From: Epilithonimonas arachidiradicis
GTDB lineage: Bacteria; Bacteroidota; Bacteroidia; Flavobacteriales; Weeksellaceae
Direction of reading: 5' to 3'
Assembly (NCBI RefSeq): GCF_003610695.1
Contig: NZ_RAQH01000004.1
Coordinates: forward strand, 296,954-360,953
Length of the DNA stretch: 64,000 nucleotides
The position numbers and the translations under genes were made by a program. Shown one piece after another: positions 34,752 through 43,346 of the stretch (the first letter of the stretch is position 1; each line of letters begins with the position of its first letter). The notes below the pieces were generated by a model. That model was not told where the DNA came from. It saw only the letters and a list, made by a program, of their open reading frames with translations, and did no database searches.

Positions 34752-35780
34752 TCAAATCGTCTCACTATCTAATTTATTAATTTCTTTTTCGTCTGCTACA
34801 CCAATTTCTTTAGCTTCCGGATTATCCAGAACATTGTAGCTATCTGTTTTTTTCTCGTAGTGGTTAAGGGAAATTACAGAATGTCTGTCGATATGTCTTG
34901 GTCCTTCGATGTTCCAAAGTGCAGTATCTTTTTTCTCAAAACGGCACTCGTTACAGATCCAGTCTTCAACCTCACCGTATTGGTCTTTTCTGGCTGTTAC
35001 TCTTACCACTTCATCACCTTTCATCCAAAGTACAGCTTTTCCGCTACATTTTGTACACGTACAAGTCGCATTGTAAGGTTTTGTAAACCAAACTCTGCTT
35101 GCAAATCTAGCAGTTCTGTCTGTCAAAGCTCCCACTGGACACACATCAATCACGTTTCCGATGAAATCATTATCCAAAGCTTTGTTCAGCATTGTTGATA
35201 TCTCTGCGTGGTCACCTCTGTAAAGGATTCCGTGTTCTCTTTTTTCAGTCAACTGATTGGCAGCCAATACGCATCTTGCACAAAGGATGCAACGATTCAT
35301 ATTTAATTTGATATATGGACCGATGTCGTCTGCATCGTAAGTATTTCTTTCGAATTCGGTTCTGGTTTCAAGATTTCCGTGTTCGTAACCCAAATCCTGA
35401 AGATGACATTCTCCAGCCTGGTCACAAACAGGACAATCCAACGGGTGATTTACCAAAAGGAATTCCGTAACCGCTTTTCTGCCTTCCTGCGCTTTTTCAG
35501 AAGTTAAGTTTTTTACTTCCATTCCGTCCATCACACCTGTTCTGCAGCTCGCCACCAGTTTTGGCATTGGACGTGGGTCTGCTTCAGAACCTTTGGAAAC
35601 TTCTACCAAACACGTTCTGCATCTACCACCACTGGTTTCCAGCTTGCTGTAGTAGCACATTGCAGGAGGTACAGACTTTCCACCAATTTGTCTAGCCGCT
35701 TCCAGAATAGAAGTTCCAGGCAAAACTTCGGTAGTTTGTCCGTCTATGGTCACTTTAAATTTTTTGACTTCTTCGCTCAT
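34752..35780 (-). CDS. nuoG: NADH-quinone oxidoreductase subunit G (short form, no molybdopterin domain)
   Basis: The 342-residue protein has only the N-terminal part of canonical NuoG. Cluster ligands are visible: [2Fe-2S] N1b C42, C54, C57, C79; N5 H112, C116, C119, C125; N4 C164, C167, C170, C214; and an extra C240, C242, C245, C276, C279 set resembling the N7-type site. The large inactive molybdopterin-oxidoreductase domain of E. coli NuoG (about 900 residues in all) is absent. Short NuoG is, as far as I recall, usual in flavobacteria. The gene ends cleanly with no sign of a frameshift. Confidence 0.93.
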   Translation of the reverse strand: MSEEVKKFKVTIDGQTTEVLPGTSILEAARQIGGKSVPPAMCYYSKLETSGGRCRTCLVEVSKGSEADPRPMPKLVASCRTGVMDGMEVKNLTSEKAQEGRKAVTEFLLVNHPLDCPVCDQAGECHLQDLGYEHGNLETRTEFERNTYDADDIGPYIKLNMNRCILCARCVLAANQLTEKREHGILYRGDHAEISTMLNKALDNDFIGNVIDVCPVGALTDRTARFASRVWFTKPYNATCTCTKCSGKAVLWMKGDEVVRVTARKDQYGEVEDWICNECRFEKKDTALWNIEGPRHIDRHSVISLNHYEKKTDSYNVLDNPEAKEIGVADEKEINKLDSETI

Positions 35781-35825
35781 ATCTTATGCTTTTGGCTATA
35801 TGCATTCAGCAATAGTCTTCTGTTT

Positions 35826-36686
35826 TTATTTTAATTTTCTATTAAAAATGTATCCTACTCCAAAATTTACCTGGTAGAACACAAAGTCCTGACTGGCTTT
35901 ATCAGGTTTGTTATTAAGAGTAGTTTTGATATCCGGCATATTGATATAGCCAAATTTTCCTTCCACTCTCGCCATAATGTGATCCCAAAAAACAAAATTG
36001 ATATTGGTTCTTGCATCCAATCCAAATCCTGCCAAGTGGTATCTGTCACTTCTCTCATTTCCAAAAAGTTTGACATTACTTTTAGGCATCAGTGCGCCAA
36101 TGCCGCCACCGTATGCCCAGAAAATATCAAAATTCTTTTTGGATAAAATGTTTTTGTATTTTTCTAATCCTGCATTGATGTAATTCAATCCATCCGTATG
36201 TTCAAATGTCAGGAACTGCTCATCAGTCAAATCAACCTGGCCATTTTGTACCATTCCAGCATAAGTCGGATTAGAGATATGTCCGCTGAAACGAGCGGTC
36301 TGTTCCTGGTCCATCACATACTTCATATGATCGGTACCGACAACTAAGGCTAGATTATCCTTCAAAAAATAGGCATATCTGAAATTAAATTCCGGTGTCG
36401 ATAATTTCCCAGGATTGAAGTAATCCAATCCAAACGGTGAAGGTCTGTCGTGCGCCACCACATTGTGCAGCGTAAAATCATAACCATTCCCCTTGAAGCG
36501 AATGTCAGACTTGCTGAATCCTTCCCGATTCCAACCCCAAAAAATGAACATTGTTCCTTTTTTTAAACTGGACCTGTTGCTAAAATCGTAATTGTCTGAT
36601 ATTTCTTGAGTTGTATGATTACTTTGCCCAAAAACAAAATTAATCCCAACAAAAAATACAAAAACTAATTCAAAGAACTTCTTCAT
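35826..36686 (-). CDS. Outer-membrane beta-barrel protein within the nuo operon
   Basis: The 286-residue protein has a signal peptide ending NFVFGQ and strand-rich sequence that ends in VNFGVGYIFNRKLK, consistent with an outer-membrane beta-barrel. I do not recognise a named family and see no Fe-S or quinone motif. It lies between nuoF (53-bp gap) and nuoG (45-bp gap), in the same direction. It is not a known complex I subunit, and its place here may be historical rather than functional. Confidence 0.75.
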   Translation of the reverse strand: MKKFFELVFVFFVGINFVFGQSNHTTQEISDNYDFSNRSSLKKGTMFIFWGWNREGFSKSDIRFKGNGYDFTLHNVVAHDRPSPFGLDYFNPGKLSTPEFNFRYAYFLKDNLALVVGTDHMKYVMDQEQTARFSGHISNPTYAGMVQNGQVDLTDEQFLTFEHTDGLNYINAGLEKYKNILSKKNFDIFWAYGGGIGALMPKSNVKLFGNERSDRYHLAGFGLDARTNINFVFWDHIMARVEGKFGYINMPDIKTTLNNKPDKASQDFVFYQVNFGVGYIFNRKLK

Positions 36687-36739
36687 TTTTTTCTTCTCGA
36701 AAAAATCTATAAAAATCTATATAGACTGATATTAAATAA

Positions 36740-38092
36740 TTAATTACTTACTACAGGAATAGGATCCGCATAGTTGGCAATTCCGTAATTTTGAGTCTGG
36801 CTCAACTCTGGGTTGTTCACGTGCCATTCAAACTCATCTCTGAAGTGTCTGATGGCAGCAGCAACCGGCCAGGCAGCAGCATCGCCTAAAGGACAAATGG
36901 TGTTACCTTCGATTTTTCTCTGGATGTCCCATAGCAAATCGATGTCTTCCATTTTTCCCTGTCCGTTTTCTATTTTTTTCAAGATTTTGTACATCCAGCC
37001 TGTACCTTCCCGGCAAGGCGTACATTGTCCGCAACTCTCGTGGTTGTAGAATCTTGCTAAAGTCATTGTATGATTAACGACACACTGGTCTTCATCCAAA
37101 ACAATAAATCCTCCCGAACCCATCATTGTTCCGGTAGCAAAACCACCGTCAGCAAGGGATTCATAATTCATATATCTTGGTTCGCCATTGATGGTCTTCA
37201 ATAAAAGATTAGCTGGAACAATCGGAACAGAACTTCCTCCAGGAATACAAGCTTTCAGCTTTTTACCATTCGGGATTCCGCCACAGTATTCATCAGAGTA
37301 AATGAATTCCTCAACCGTAATGGTCATATCGATTTCATAAACGCCTGGTTTGTTGATATTACCACAAGCCGAAATCAATTTAGTTCCTGTTGACCTTCCT
37401 ACACCAATTTTAGCATATTCAGCACCGGTAATGTCAATGATTGGGACAACTGCTGCAATGGATTCAACATTGTTAACAACCGTTGGTCTTTCCCAAAGAC
37501 CTTTCACAGCTGGGAAAGGTGGTTTTAACCTTGGATTTCCTCTTCTGCCTTCAAGCGATTCGAGAAGAGCGGTTTCTTCACCGCAAATGTATGCGCCGCC
37601 ACCTCTCTGAACATAAATTTCCAAATCGAAACCGGTTCCTAAGATGTTTTTACCGAGAAATCCTGCTGCTTTGGCTTCTTCAATGGCTTCCTCCAAAATA
37701 TCAGGAATCCAAGAATATTCTCCACGGATATAGATGTACGAAACGTTGGAGCCCAAACAGTATGACGAAATTAACATTCCTTCAATCAAAAGGTGGGGAA
37801 GAAACTCCATCAGATAGCGGTCTTTGAAAGTTCCGGGCTCGGATTCATCAGCATTCACAACAAGGTGTCTTGGAACGCCTTCCGGCTTTGCAAGGAAACT
37901 CCACTTCATTCCCGTTGGGAAACCGGCGCCACCTCTTCCTCTAAGTCCGGAAATTTTTACTTCTTCCAGAACTTCGTCGGTTGTCATTTTAAGCGCTTTT
38001 TCTGCTGCTTCGTAACCACCGTGTTTACGATAAGTCTCGAAATAACGAATTCCTTCTATATGTGCATTTTTAAGTAAAAGTTTTTTACTCAT
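36740..38092 (-). CDS. nuoF: NADH-quinone oxidoreductase subunit F
   Basis: The 450-residue subunit binds FMN and NADH and carries cluster N3. The flavin/NADH motifs are GRGGAGFPTGMKW (51-63) and GGGAYICGEETALLESLEG; the N3 ligands are in ESCGQCTPCREGTGW and NTICPLGD. It is the electron entry point of complex I. The usual upstream partner nuoE is separated from it here by two extra genes; the TOPRIM gene stops only 2 bp before this start. Confidence 0.96.
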   Translation of the reverse strand: MSKKLLLKNAHIEGIRYFETYRKHGGYEAAEKALKMTTDEVLEEVKISGLRGRGGAGFPTGMKWSFLAKPEGVPRHLVVNADESEPGTFKDRYLMEFLPHLLIEGMLISSYCLGSNVSYIYIRGEYSWIPDILEEAIEEAKAAGFLGKNILGTGFDLEIYVQRGGGAYICGEETALLESLEGRRGNPRLKPPFPAVKGLWERPTVVNNVESIAAVVPIIDITGAEYAKIGVGRSTGTKLISACGNINKPGVYEIDMTITVEEFIYSDEYCGGIPNGKKLKACIPGGSSVPIVPANLLLKTINGEPRYMNYESLADGGFATGTMMGSGGFIVLDEDQCVVNHTMTLARFYNHESCGQCTPCREGTGWMYKILKKIENGQGKMEDIDLLWDIQRKIEGNTICPLGDAAAWPVAAAIRHFRDEFEWHVNNPELSQTQNYGIANYADPIPVVSN

Positions 38093-38094
38093 TA

Positions 38095-38721
38095 TTAATC
38101 ATTAAATAAATTATCTTCTATAAACTTTAAAAGTTTATCTAAATTTTCATTTTTATCTCTCTCGAAATTCCAAATGCTCAAACTGTGGTAAGGAATTTTC
38201 GATTTACTTTCTTCAACATCTTGAACTTTATATTTGCTGAACAAATCAATTTTCGAATATAGAAAACCGTGTTGAGCAGGAATATTAAGCTTTTCCATTT
38301 CACTTACATTAATACATCCAATCATTGAACTCCAACAATCATCAAAAAAATTAAATTCTTCTTTAAAACATTTATTGATTAAATCTTCTAACATTCCTTC
38401 ATTCTCATCATCAGATGGTAATAAGAATATAGAAAATTCAGTATTTAAAAGAGTTTTAATCTCTTGAAGTTCTTTTAATCTTTCTTCTCGTCCTCCTTTT
38501 TTCTCAATACTATCTGTATCAAAAATTATTAGATTTTTAGAATTTTCAGAACGCCTTCTCTCATTAACAAGTAATGGACTATTCTTTAATTTATCTTTTC
38601 CTTCAACATCAATCACAATACTTTTGTCATCGATTTCGAAGAAGTGCAAAAGTAGAAAATCTATAAAAATTTTATCTGATTTTCCTTCTACAAATATTTT
38701 ATTTTCGCCATACTTTTTCAT
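38095..38721 (-). CDS. TOPRIM-like protein (DUF3226/DUF4435-like) in nuo operon
   Basis: The 208-residue protein has the TOPRIM hallmarks: Glu12 in FVEGKSDKIF, and Asp68 and Asp70 in LIIFDTDS, which would bind Mg2+. Such domains occur in OLD-type nucleases, in the AriB-like part of PARIS, and in DUF3226 and DUF4435 proteins. No other known domain is seen. It is directly downstream of an ATPase gene (stop and start overlap by one base) and ends 2 bp before nuoF. G+C is low (13 of 60 at 38401-38460). A nuclease or effector role is inference. Confidence 0.72.
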   Translation of the reverse strand: MKKYGENKIFVEGKSDKIFIDFLLLHFFEIDDKSIVIDVEGKDKLKNSPLLVNERRRSENSKNLIIFDTDSIEKKGGREERLKELQEIKTLLNTEFSIFLLPSDDENEGMLEDLINKCFKEEFNFFDDCWSSMIGCINVSEMEKLNIPAQHGFLYSKIDLFSKYKVQDVEESKSKIPYHSLSIWNFERDKNENLDKLLKFIEDNLFND

Positions 38722-39746
38722 TAAGCACGCAATTCTATATTTGAATATAAACCTGCTTCTATATTTTCAAAAGTATAGGTTGTAGTATAAATTTTTTCCT
38801 TTTCGCCTTCTTGTAAACTTATCAGGCGAATATCTTTTTGCTCATTTAATTCTTTGCTAGCTTCATAAAATGCTTGAATACATTCATTGGAATGAGTTGT
38901 TGCAAAAAGTTGAACATTTAACTCATTGCATATTTTAAGAATATTAATCCAAAAATATTTTTGTCTTGAATGATGAATACCTGTTTCTATCTCATCAATC
39001 ATAATTCTTTCTCCTTTAAGCGATAAAACTTTAAGAATTATATAAAAAATTCTTTTAAAACCATCGCCTAAATAATTAACAGGAACAAATTCATCTTTAT
39101 CTTTAAAACTTAATAAAAAAACATTTTCTAAATCATCAAAATTCTGGCGAAGTTCAACATCAATAATTTTATTATTAATAACCTGAATTGTCTTTATTAA
39201 ATTCTCTTTATCTTTTTTTGATTTTAGATTATTATATAAATCAAAAATATCATTTTCAAAAATTGAGTTAAAAGCAATAAAAGGAAAGTTAAAAACCTTT
39301 TTTTCACTTAAAACATAGTTTTGTATTATTTTATAAAAAGATTTGCTAAAGAAAGTTGTCCAGTAATCTTCTTTATCTCCAATTTTAATTCGACTGCTCA
39401 AATCTTCTTTAAAGTAGAAAGAAATAGATTCTTTATTAAATTTTAAAAAATTCTTTTTAAATAAATTAGTGAATTTATTGGCAATAACTTCATTACTCCT
39501 ATAGTTGGAATTAAGTAACTCATTAAGATTTTCAGATTTTATTAAATTTCTTTTCTTTAAAATATTTATCCAGCTATTTAATAAAGATGAATCATCTGAA
39601 TCACTTAAAAGTGCTTCTAATAAACACGTTTTACCCACATTATTATCCCCAACAATCAAATTAAATTGACCAATATCTTTTACTTCAAGAGAATCAAATT
39701 TCTTGAAGTTTTCTACTTTAAAATAGGTTAGATGTTGGTTTTCCAT
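38721..39746 (-). CDS. OLD/RecF-like AAA ATPase in nuo operon
   Basis: The 341-residue protein has a Walker A GDNNVGKT at 33-40, Walker B ERIMIDEIETGIH, and a late His switch FATTHSNECIQAF, which is the AAA_15/AAA_21 layout of OLD-type ATPases. I start it at 39746 (MENQHLTYF); the longer frame overlaps the end of nuoE. It is paired with a TOPRIM gene, as in split OLD-type defence systems. It begins 5 bp after the nuoE stop. It is strikingly A+T-rich: 22 G/C in 120 bp at 39181-39300 against 26 in 60 bp in nuoF at 37441-37500, which suggests transfer. Confidence 0.78.
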   Translation of the reverse strand: MENQHLTYFKVENFKKFDSLEVKDIGQFNLIVGDNNVGKTCLLEALLSDSDDSSLLNSWINILKKRNLIKSENLNELLNSNYRSNEVIANKFTNLFKKNFLKFNKESISFYFKEDLSSRIKIGDKEDYWTTFFSKSFYKIIQNYVLSEKKVFNFPFIAFNSIFENDIFDLYNNLKSKKDKENLIKTIQVINNKIIDVELRQNFDDLENVFLLSFKDKDEFVPVNYLGDGFKRIFYIILKVLSLKGERIMIDEIETGIHHSRQKYFWINILKICNELNVQLFATTHSNECIQAFYEASKELNEQKDIRLISLQEGEKEKIYTTTYTFENIEAGLYSNIELRA

Positions 39747-39751
39747 AATAT

Positions 39752-40261
39752 TTAATCTAAAGCAATCGCTCCCTGTCTGCAAAGCTCAAGGATTTCGTCC
39801 ACTTTTTCTATTGTTAAATTTTCGTGAAAAAATTTGCCCAACTGCATCATTGGTGCATAGCCACAGGCTCCTAAACATTCAGCTGGCTTCAAGGTGAATA
39901 AGCCGTCTTCTGAAGTTCCGCCGTCTTTGATATTCAGTTTTGTACGGATGTGGCTCAGGATATTGTCGCTCCCATTCAGCATACAAGGCCCGGTGCGGCA
40001 AACTTCCAAAACATATTTGCCTACCGGTTTCATATTGAACATCGTATAGAACGTAGCTACTTCATAAACTTCAATCGGGGTGATGCTTAATAATTCCGCC
40101 ACATAATCCATCACCGGAACGGATAACCAACCGTCAAATTCTTTCTGTGCTATATGCAGAACCGGAATCAGCGCAGATTTTTGTCTGCCTTCCGGATATC
40201 TTGCCATAATTTTATGAACCTGCGCTAAGCTTTCAGGTTTAAAAGCAATTGTTTCGCTCAT
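39752..40261 (-). CDS. nuoE: NADH-quinone oxidoreductase subunit E
   Basis: The 169-residue subunit has a thioredoxin-like fold with the N1a [2Fe-2S] ligands C88, C93, C129 and C133 (CRTGPC and CLGAC). It works with NuoF as the NADH dehydrogenase module. It is separated from nuoF by the ATPase-TOPRIM pair, which starts 5 bp after its stop codon. The upstream gap to nuoD contains a tandem heptamer repeat. Confidence 0.95.
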   Translation of the reverse strand: MSETIAFKPESLAQVHKIMARYPEGRQKSALIPVLHIAQKEFDGWLSVPVMDYVAELLSITPIEVYEVATFYTMFNMKPVGKYVLEVCRTGPCMLNGSDNILSHIRTKLNIKDGGTSEDGLFTLKPAECLGACGYAPMMQLGKFFHENLTIEKVDEILELCRQGAIALD

Positions 40262-40269
40262 ATTTAAAG

Positions 40270-40297
40270 ATTTTAGATTTTAGATTTTAGATTTTAG
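40270..40297. repeat. Tandem 7-bp repeat, four copies
   Basis: ATTTTAG is repeated four times without interruption, just upstream of the nuoE start codon in the A+T-rich gap between nuoD and nuoE. It is short and may vary by slippage. Confidence 0.85.
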
Positions 40298-40397
40298 ATG
40301 AAAATCAAAGTCTAAAAATCTTATCAATTTTATAATTATTTATTATTAATAACTTCAGATTAATTTATAATTCATAATCTAAAATTTATAATTTCAA

Positions 40398-41621
40398 TTA
40401 TGCGTCTAATTCTCCCGCAATAATATTCATGCTACACATTGTTACAATCGCATCAGAGATAACGGAACCAGTTATCATTTCCGGATATGCCTGGTAATAG
40501 ATGAAACAAGGTCTTCTGAAATGTAGTCTATAAGGACTTCTTCCGCCATCGCTAACAAGATAGAATCCTAATTCGCCGTTGCCACCTTCTACTGCGTGGT
40601 AAACTTCACCTTTCGGAACATCTGTTTCGCCCATCACGATTTTGAAATGGTAAATCAGCGCTTCCATCTTTTGGTAAACATCTGCTTTTTCAGGGAGATA
40701 GAATTCCGGAACATCTGCGTGGAAAGGTCCTTCTGGAAGGTTTTCGTAAGCTTGTTTGATGATTTTGATGGATTCCCAAACTTCCTGCTGACGAACCATA
40801 AAACGGTCGTAAGTATCTCCGGCAGTTCCTACAGGAATGATGAAATCGAAATCTTCATAAGAAGAATAAGGTTGCGCCACTCTGACATCATAGTCAACGC
40901 CGGCAGCACGTAAATTTGGACCTGTGAAACCATAGCTCAAAGCTCTCTCTGCCGAGATGGCTCCTGCGCCAATCGTTCTGTCCATAAATATTCTGTTTCT
41001 CTCCAATAGATTACAAAATTCCTGGAATCTTGGTGGGAAAGTTTTTAAGAAGTCCTTCAACAACTCGTGGAACTTAGGTGTGAAATCTCTTTCAAATCCT
41101 CCGATTCTTCCCATATTGGTTGTCATTCTCGCGCCACAGATTTGCTCATACAAATCGTAAATACGCTCTCTTTCGATGAACATATAAGTAAGACCTGTAA
41201 TTGCTCCAGAGTCCATACCTGTTACACCATTACAAATCAAATGATCACCGATTCTTGCCAATTCCATCAGGATAACACGCATATAATCTACACGTTTTGG
41301 AACTTCTACACCAATCAGTTTTTCTACAGTCATATGCCAGCCAAGATTATTGATAGGCGCCGAGCAGTAGTTCATCCGGTCTGTAAGCGTCGTAATCTGA
41401 GAAAAGTTTCTTCTCTCAGAAATCTTCTCAAAAGCTCTGTGGATATAGCCAACAGTCTGCTCAGCGTGAAGAATCCTTTCTCCGTCCATTGTAAGAACGT
41501 TCTGGAAAATCCCATGTGTTGCAGGGTGGGTAGGCCCCAAATTCAACGTGTACAATTGTCCGTCGATTTGTTCCTTGCTGTCGTATTGGTTAAGTATATT
41601 AGATAATGAGTTGTCTTTCAT
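40398..41621 (-). CDS. nuoD: NADH-quinone oxidoreductase subunit D
   Basis: The roughly 407-residue subunit corresponds to the 49-kDa subunit of complex I and forms the quinone site with NuoB. Motifs include LGPTHPATHG (quinone-site His region), GYIHRAFEKISE, MDSGAITGLTYMF and the C-terminal DAIVTMCSMNIIAGELDA. An ATG two codons upstream is also possible; I prefer MKDNSLSN. A 75-bp A+T-rich gap separates it from nuoC. Confidence 0.95.
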   Translation of the reverse strand: MKDNSLSNILNQYDSKEQIDGQLYTLNLGPTHPATHGIFQNVLTMDGERILHAEQTVGYIHRAFEKISERRNFSQITTLTDRMNYCSAPINNLGWHMTVEKLIGVEVPKRVDYMRVILMELARIGDHLICNGVTGMDSGAITGLTYMFIERERIYDLYEQICGARMTTNMGRIGGFERDFTPKFHELLKDFLKTFPPRFQEFCNLLERNRIFMDRTIGAGAISAERALSYGFTGPNLRAAGVDYDVRVAQPYSSYEDFDFIIPVGTAGDTYDRFMVRQQEVWESIKIIKQAYENLPEGPFHADVPEFYLPEKADVYQKMEALIYHFKIVMGETDVPKGEVYHAVEGGNGELGFYLVSDGGRSPYRLHFRRPCFIYYQAYPEMITGSVISDAIVTMCSMNIIAGELDA

Positions 41622-41696
41622 ATTCATTATAATTGATAATTGATATTTGATAATCGATAATCATTTATCTCTCATCATTTATCATTTATATTTATC

Positions 41697-42191
41697 TTAT
41701 CTTCCGAACATTGCATCGTTCTTATCAGTTCTTGTCCCGTCCTCCAAACGATATTCCTTCAGCATTGGATGATATCCAAGGTCTTCCATATTAAGGATTG
41801 GTCTCAAATCAGGATGCCCCTTGAATTTAATTCCATAAAAGTCAAAAGTTTCTCTTTCCATCCAGTTGGCACCTGCGAATAATTCGGTTAAAGAATCTAC
41901 TTCTATGTTTTCTCTCGTCATAAAAATCTTAAGACGCAATCTGACATTAGCCATCAAATTATGCAAGTGATAAACGACACCGATTTCTTTTTCAGGCGTC
42001 TCAGGATAATGGATTCCACAGATATCCGTCAGGAAATTAAATTCCAAAGTTGAATCTTTCAAATAATGAATCACTTTCTTGATGTCATCTTTTTTAATTT
42101 CAATCGTCAGCATCCCGTAAGGTTCTGAACTGGAAATCACTGAATCCGGAAATTCTCTTGTGATGGCTTCTAATACAAATTCGTTCGTCAT
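41697..42191 (-). CDS. nuoC: NADH-quinone oxidoreductase subunit C
   Basis: The 164-residue subunit corresponds to the 30-kDa subunit and is separate from NuoD here (not fused). Typical sequence is WMERETFDFYGIKFKGHPDL followed by LRPILN and GYHPMLKEYRLED. It lies 6 bp downstream of nuoB. Confidence 0.94.
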   Translation of the reverse strand: MTNEFVLEAITREFPDSVISSSEPYGMLTIEIKKDDIKKVIHYLKDSTLEFNFLTDICGIHYPETPEKEIGVVYHLHNLMANVRLRLKIFMTRENIEVDSLTELFAGANWMERETFDFYGIKFKGHPDLRPILNMEDLGYHPMLKEYRLEDGTRTDKNDAMFGR

Positions 42192-42197
42192 TGCTCC

Positions 42198-42758
42198 TTA
42201 GTTGTCGATGTTGTAAGAATCTAACAAATGCTGATATTCCGGCATATCTCTTCTTCTGATGCTTTCGCTTTCTGCCAAAGCCTGAACCTGCATTACACCT
42301 TCGATGATTTGCTCTGGTCTTGGCGGGCATCCAGGAACGTAAACATCAACAGGAATGATTTTGTCAATCCCCTGAAGAACGGAGTAAGTATCAAAAATAC
42401 CGCCGCTGGAAGCACAAGCTCCAACAGCAACAACCCATTTTGGCTCAGCCATCTGGGTGTAAACTTCTTTCAAAACCGGACCTAATTTTTTGGAAATAGT
42501 TCCGCAAACCATCAACATATCTGCTTGTCTTGGCGAGAAAGAGTTTCTTTCCATCCCGAATCTTGATGCATCGTATGTTGGGTTCAATGTAGCCATAAAC
42601 TCGATACCGCAACAAGAAGTAGCGAACGGTAACGGCCAAAGAGAATATTTTCTTGCCATCCCGATAACACTGCTCAATTTAGTTGCGAAAAATCCTTCTC
42701 CTTCAAATCCTTCAGGAGCTGGTGCATCTGTTCTTATTACTGGTTTTTTATCTGACAT
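42198..42758 (-). CDS. nuoB: NADH-quinone oxidoreductase subunit B
   Basis: The 186-residue subunit holds cluster N2, the last in the chain before quinone. Ligands are the adjacent C49 and C50 in ATSCCGIEFM, C115 in VGACASSGG and C144 in VPGCPPRPE. A 96-bp A+T-rich gap separates it from nuoA. Confidence 0.96.
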   Translation of the reverse strand: MSDKKPVIRTDAPAPEGFEGEGFFATKLSSVIGMARKYSLWPLPFATSCCGIEFMATLNPTYDASRFGMERNSFSPRQADMLMVCGTISKKLGPVLKEVYTQMAEPKWVVAVGACASSGGIFDTYSVLQGIDKIIPVDVYVPGCPPRPEQIIEGVMQVQALAESESIRRRDMPEYQHLLDSYNIDN

Positions 42759-42854
42759 TTTTAGTGATTTTAGATTATAAATGTTAGATTATAAATTACT
42801 GTTAATGTTAACTTTAATTTAGAATTCTACATTTAAAATTTCTAATTATTTTAA

Positions 42855-43226
42855 TTATTTATCCCAATCCAGAGCGCCTCTTTTCCAAACATAGAAAAAA
42901 GCCACAAAGAAAATAGCTACGAATATAAGAACTGCTAAAAAGCCTTCCATTCCAAATTCTCTGAAGTTAACAGCATAAGGATAAAAAAATACGATTTCTA
43001 TATCGAATAGTACAAACAATACTGCAGTCAGGAAATATTTGATGGAAAATGGCGTTCTTGCGTTTCCTTCTACAGCAACTCCACATTCCCAGCTCTGGTT
43101 TTTAACAGAGTTCCCTTTCTTTTGTTTTGGCCCAAGGAAATGAGCACCTAATAAAGAAATAATGACAAAACCAAGTCCAACTGCTGCCTGAATTAGTATT
43201 GGAATATAATTTTCCGGTAAATTCAT
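42855..43226 (-). CDS. nuoA: NADH-quinone oxidoreductase subunit A
   Basis: The 123-residue membrane subunit has three hydrophobic segments and the motif YECGVAVEG-like (QSWECGVAVEGNARTPFSIKYF) with the Cys in the loop near the quinone site, then LFDIEIVFFYPYAV. It is the first nuo gene. A candidate promoter lies about 20 bp upstream. Confidence 0.95.
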   Translation of the reverse strand: MNLPENYIPILIQAAVGLGFVIISLLGAHFLGPKQKKGNSVKNQSWECGVAVEGNARTPFSIKYFLTAVLFVLFDIEIVFFYPYAVNFREFGMEGFLAVLIFVAIFFVAFFYVWKRGALDWDK

Positions 43227-43246
43227 AAGATCTAAATTTAACTATG

Positions 43247-43254
43247 CAAAAATA
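43247..43254 (-). promoter_or_regulatory. Candidate -7 element of the nuo operon
   Basis: On the minus strand this reads TATTTTTG, a full match to TAnnTTTG, about 21 bp before the nuoA ATG. No TTG is seen at the usual -33 distance; a palindrome (TTTAATATATTAAA, 43266-43279) occupies that position. Confidence 0.55.
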
Positions 43255-43265
43255 CTAAATAAAGA

Positions 43266-43279
43266 TTTAATATATTAAA
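43266..43279. promoter_or_regulatory. 14-bp palindrome upstream of nuoA
   Basis: TTTAATATATTAAA is a perfect palindrome at about the -33 position of the nuo promoter candidate. It could be an operator or a chance A+T-rich palindrome. Confidence 0.35.
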
Positions 43280-43346
43280 TTATCCGGCTTACGAAAAGGA
43301 GAGAAAAGTCTGTTTTTATAAATTTAGAATAATTATAAATAAGGGA

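Noticed and set aside
34752..35780. NuoG truncated by frameshift
   Set aside because: All cluster ligands are present and the gene ends cleanly, with no remnant of the missing domain downstream; the short form seems normal.
40270..40297. Heptamer repeat as a CRISPR fragment
   Set aside because: The unit is 7 bp with no spacers and no cas genes.
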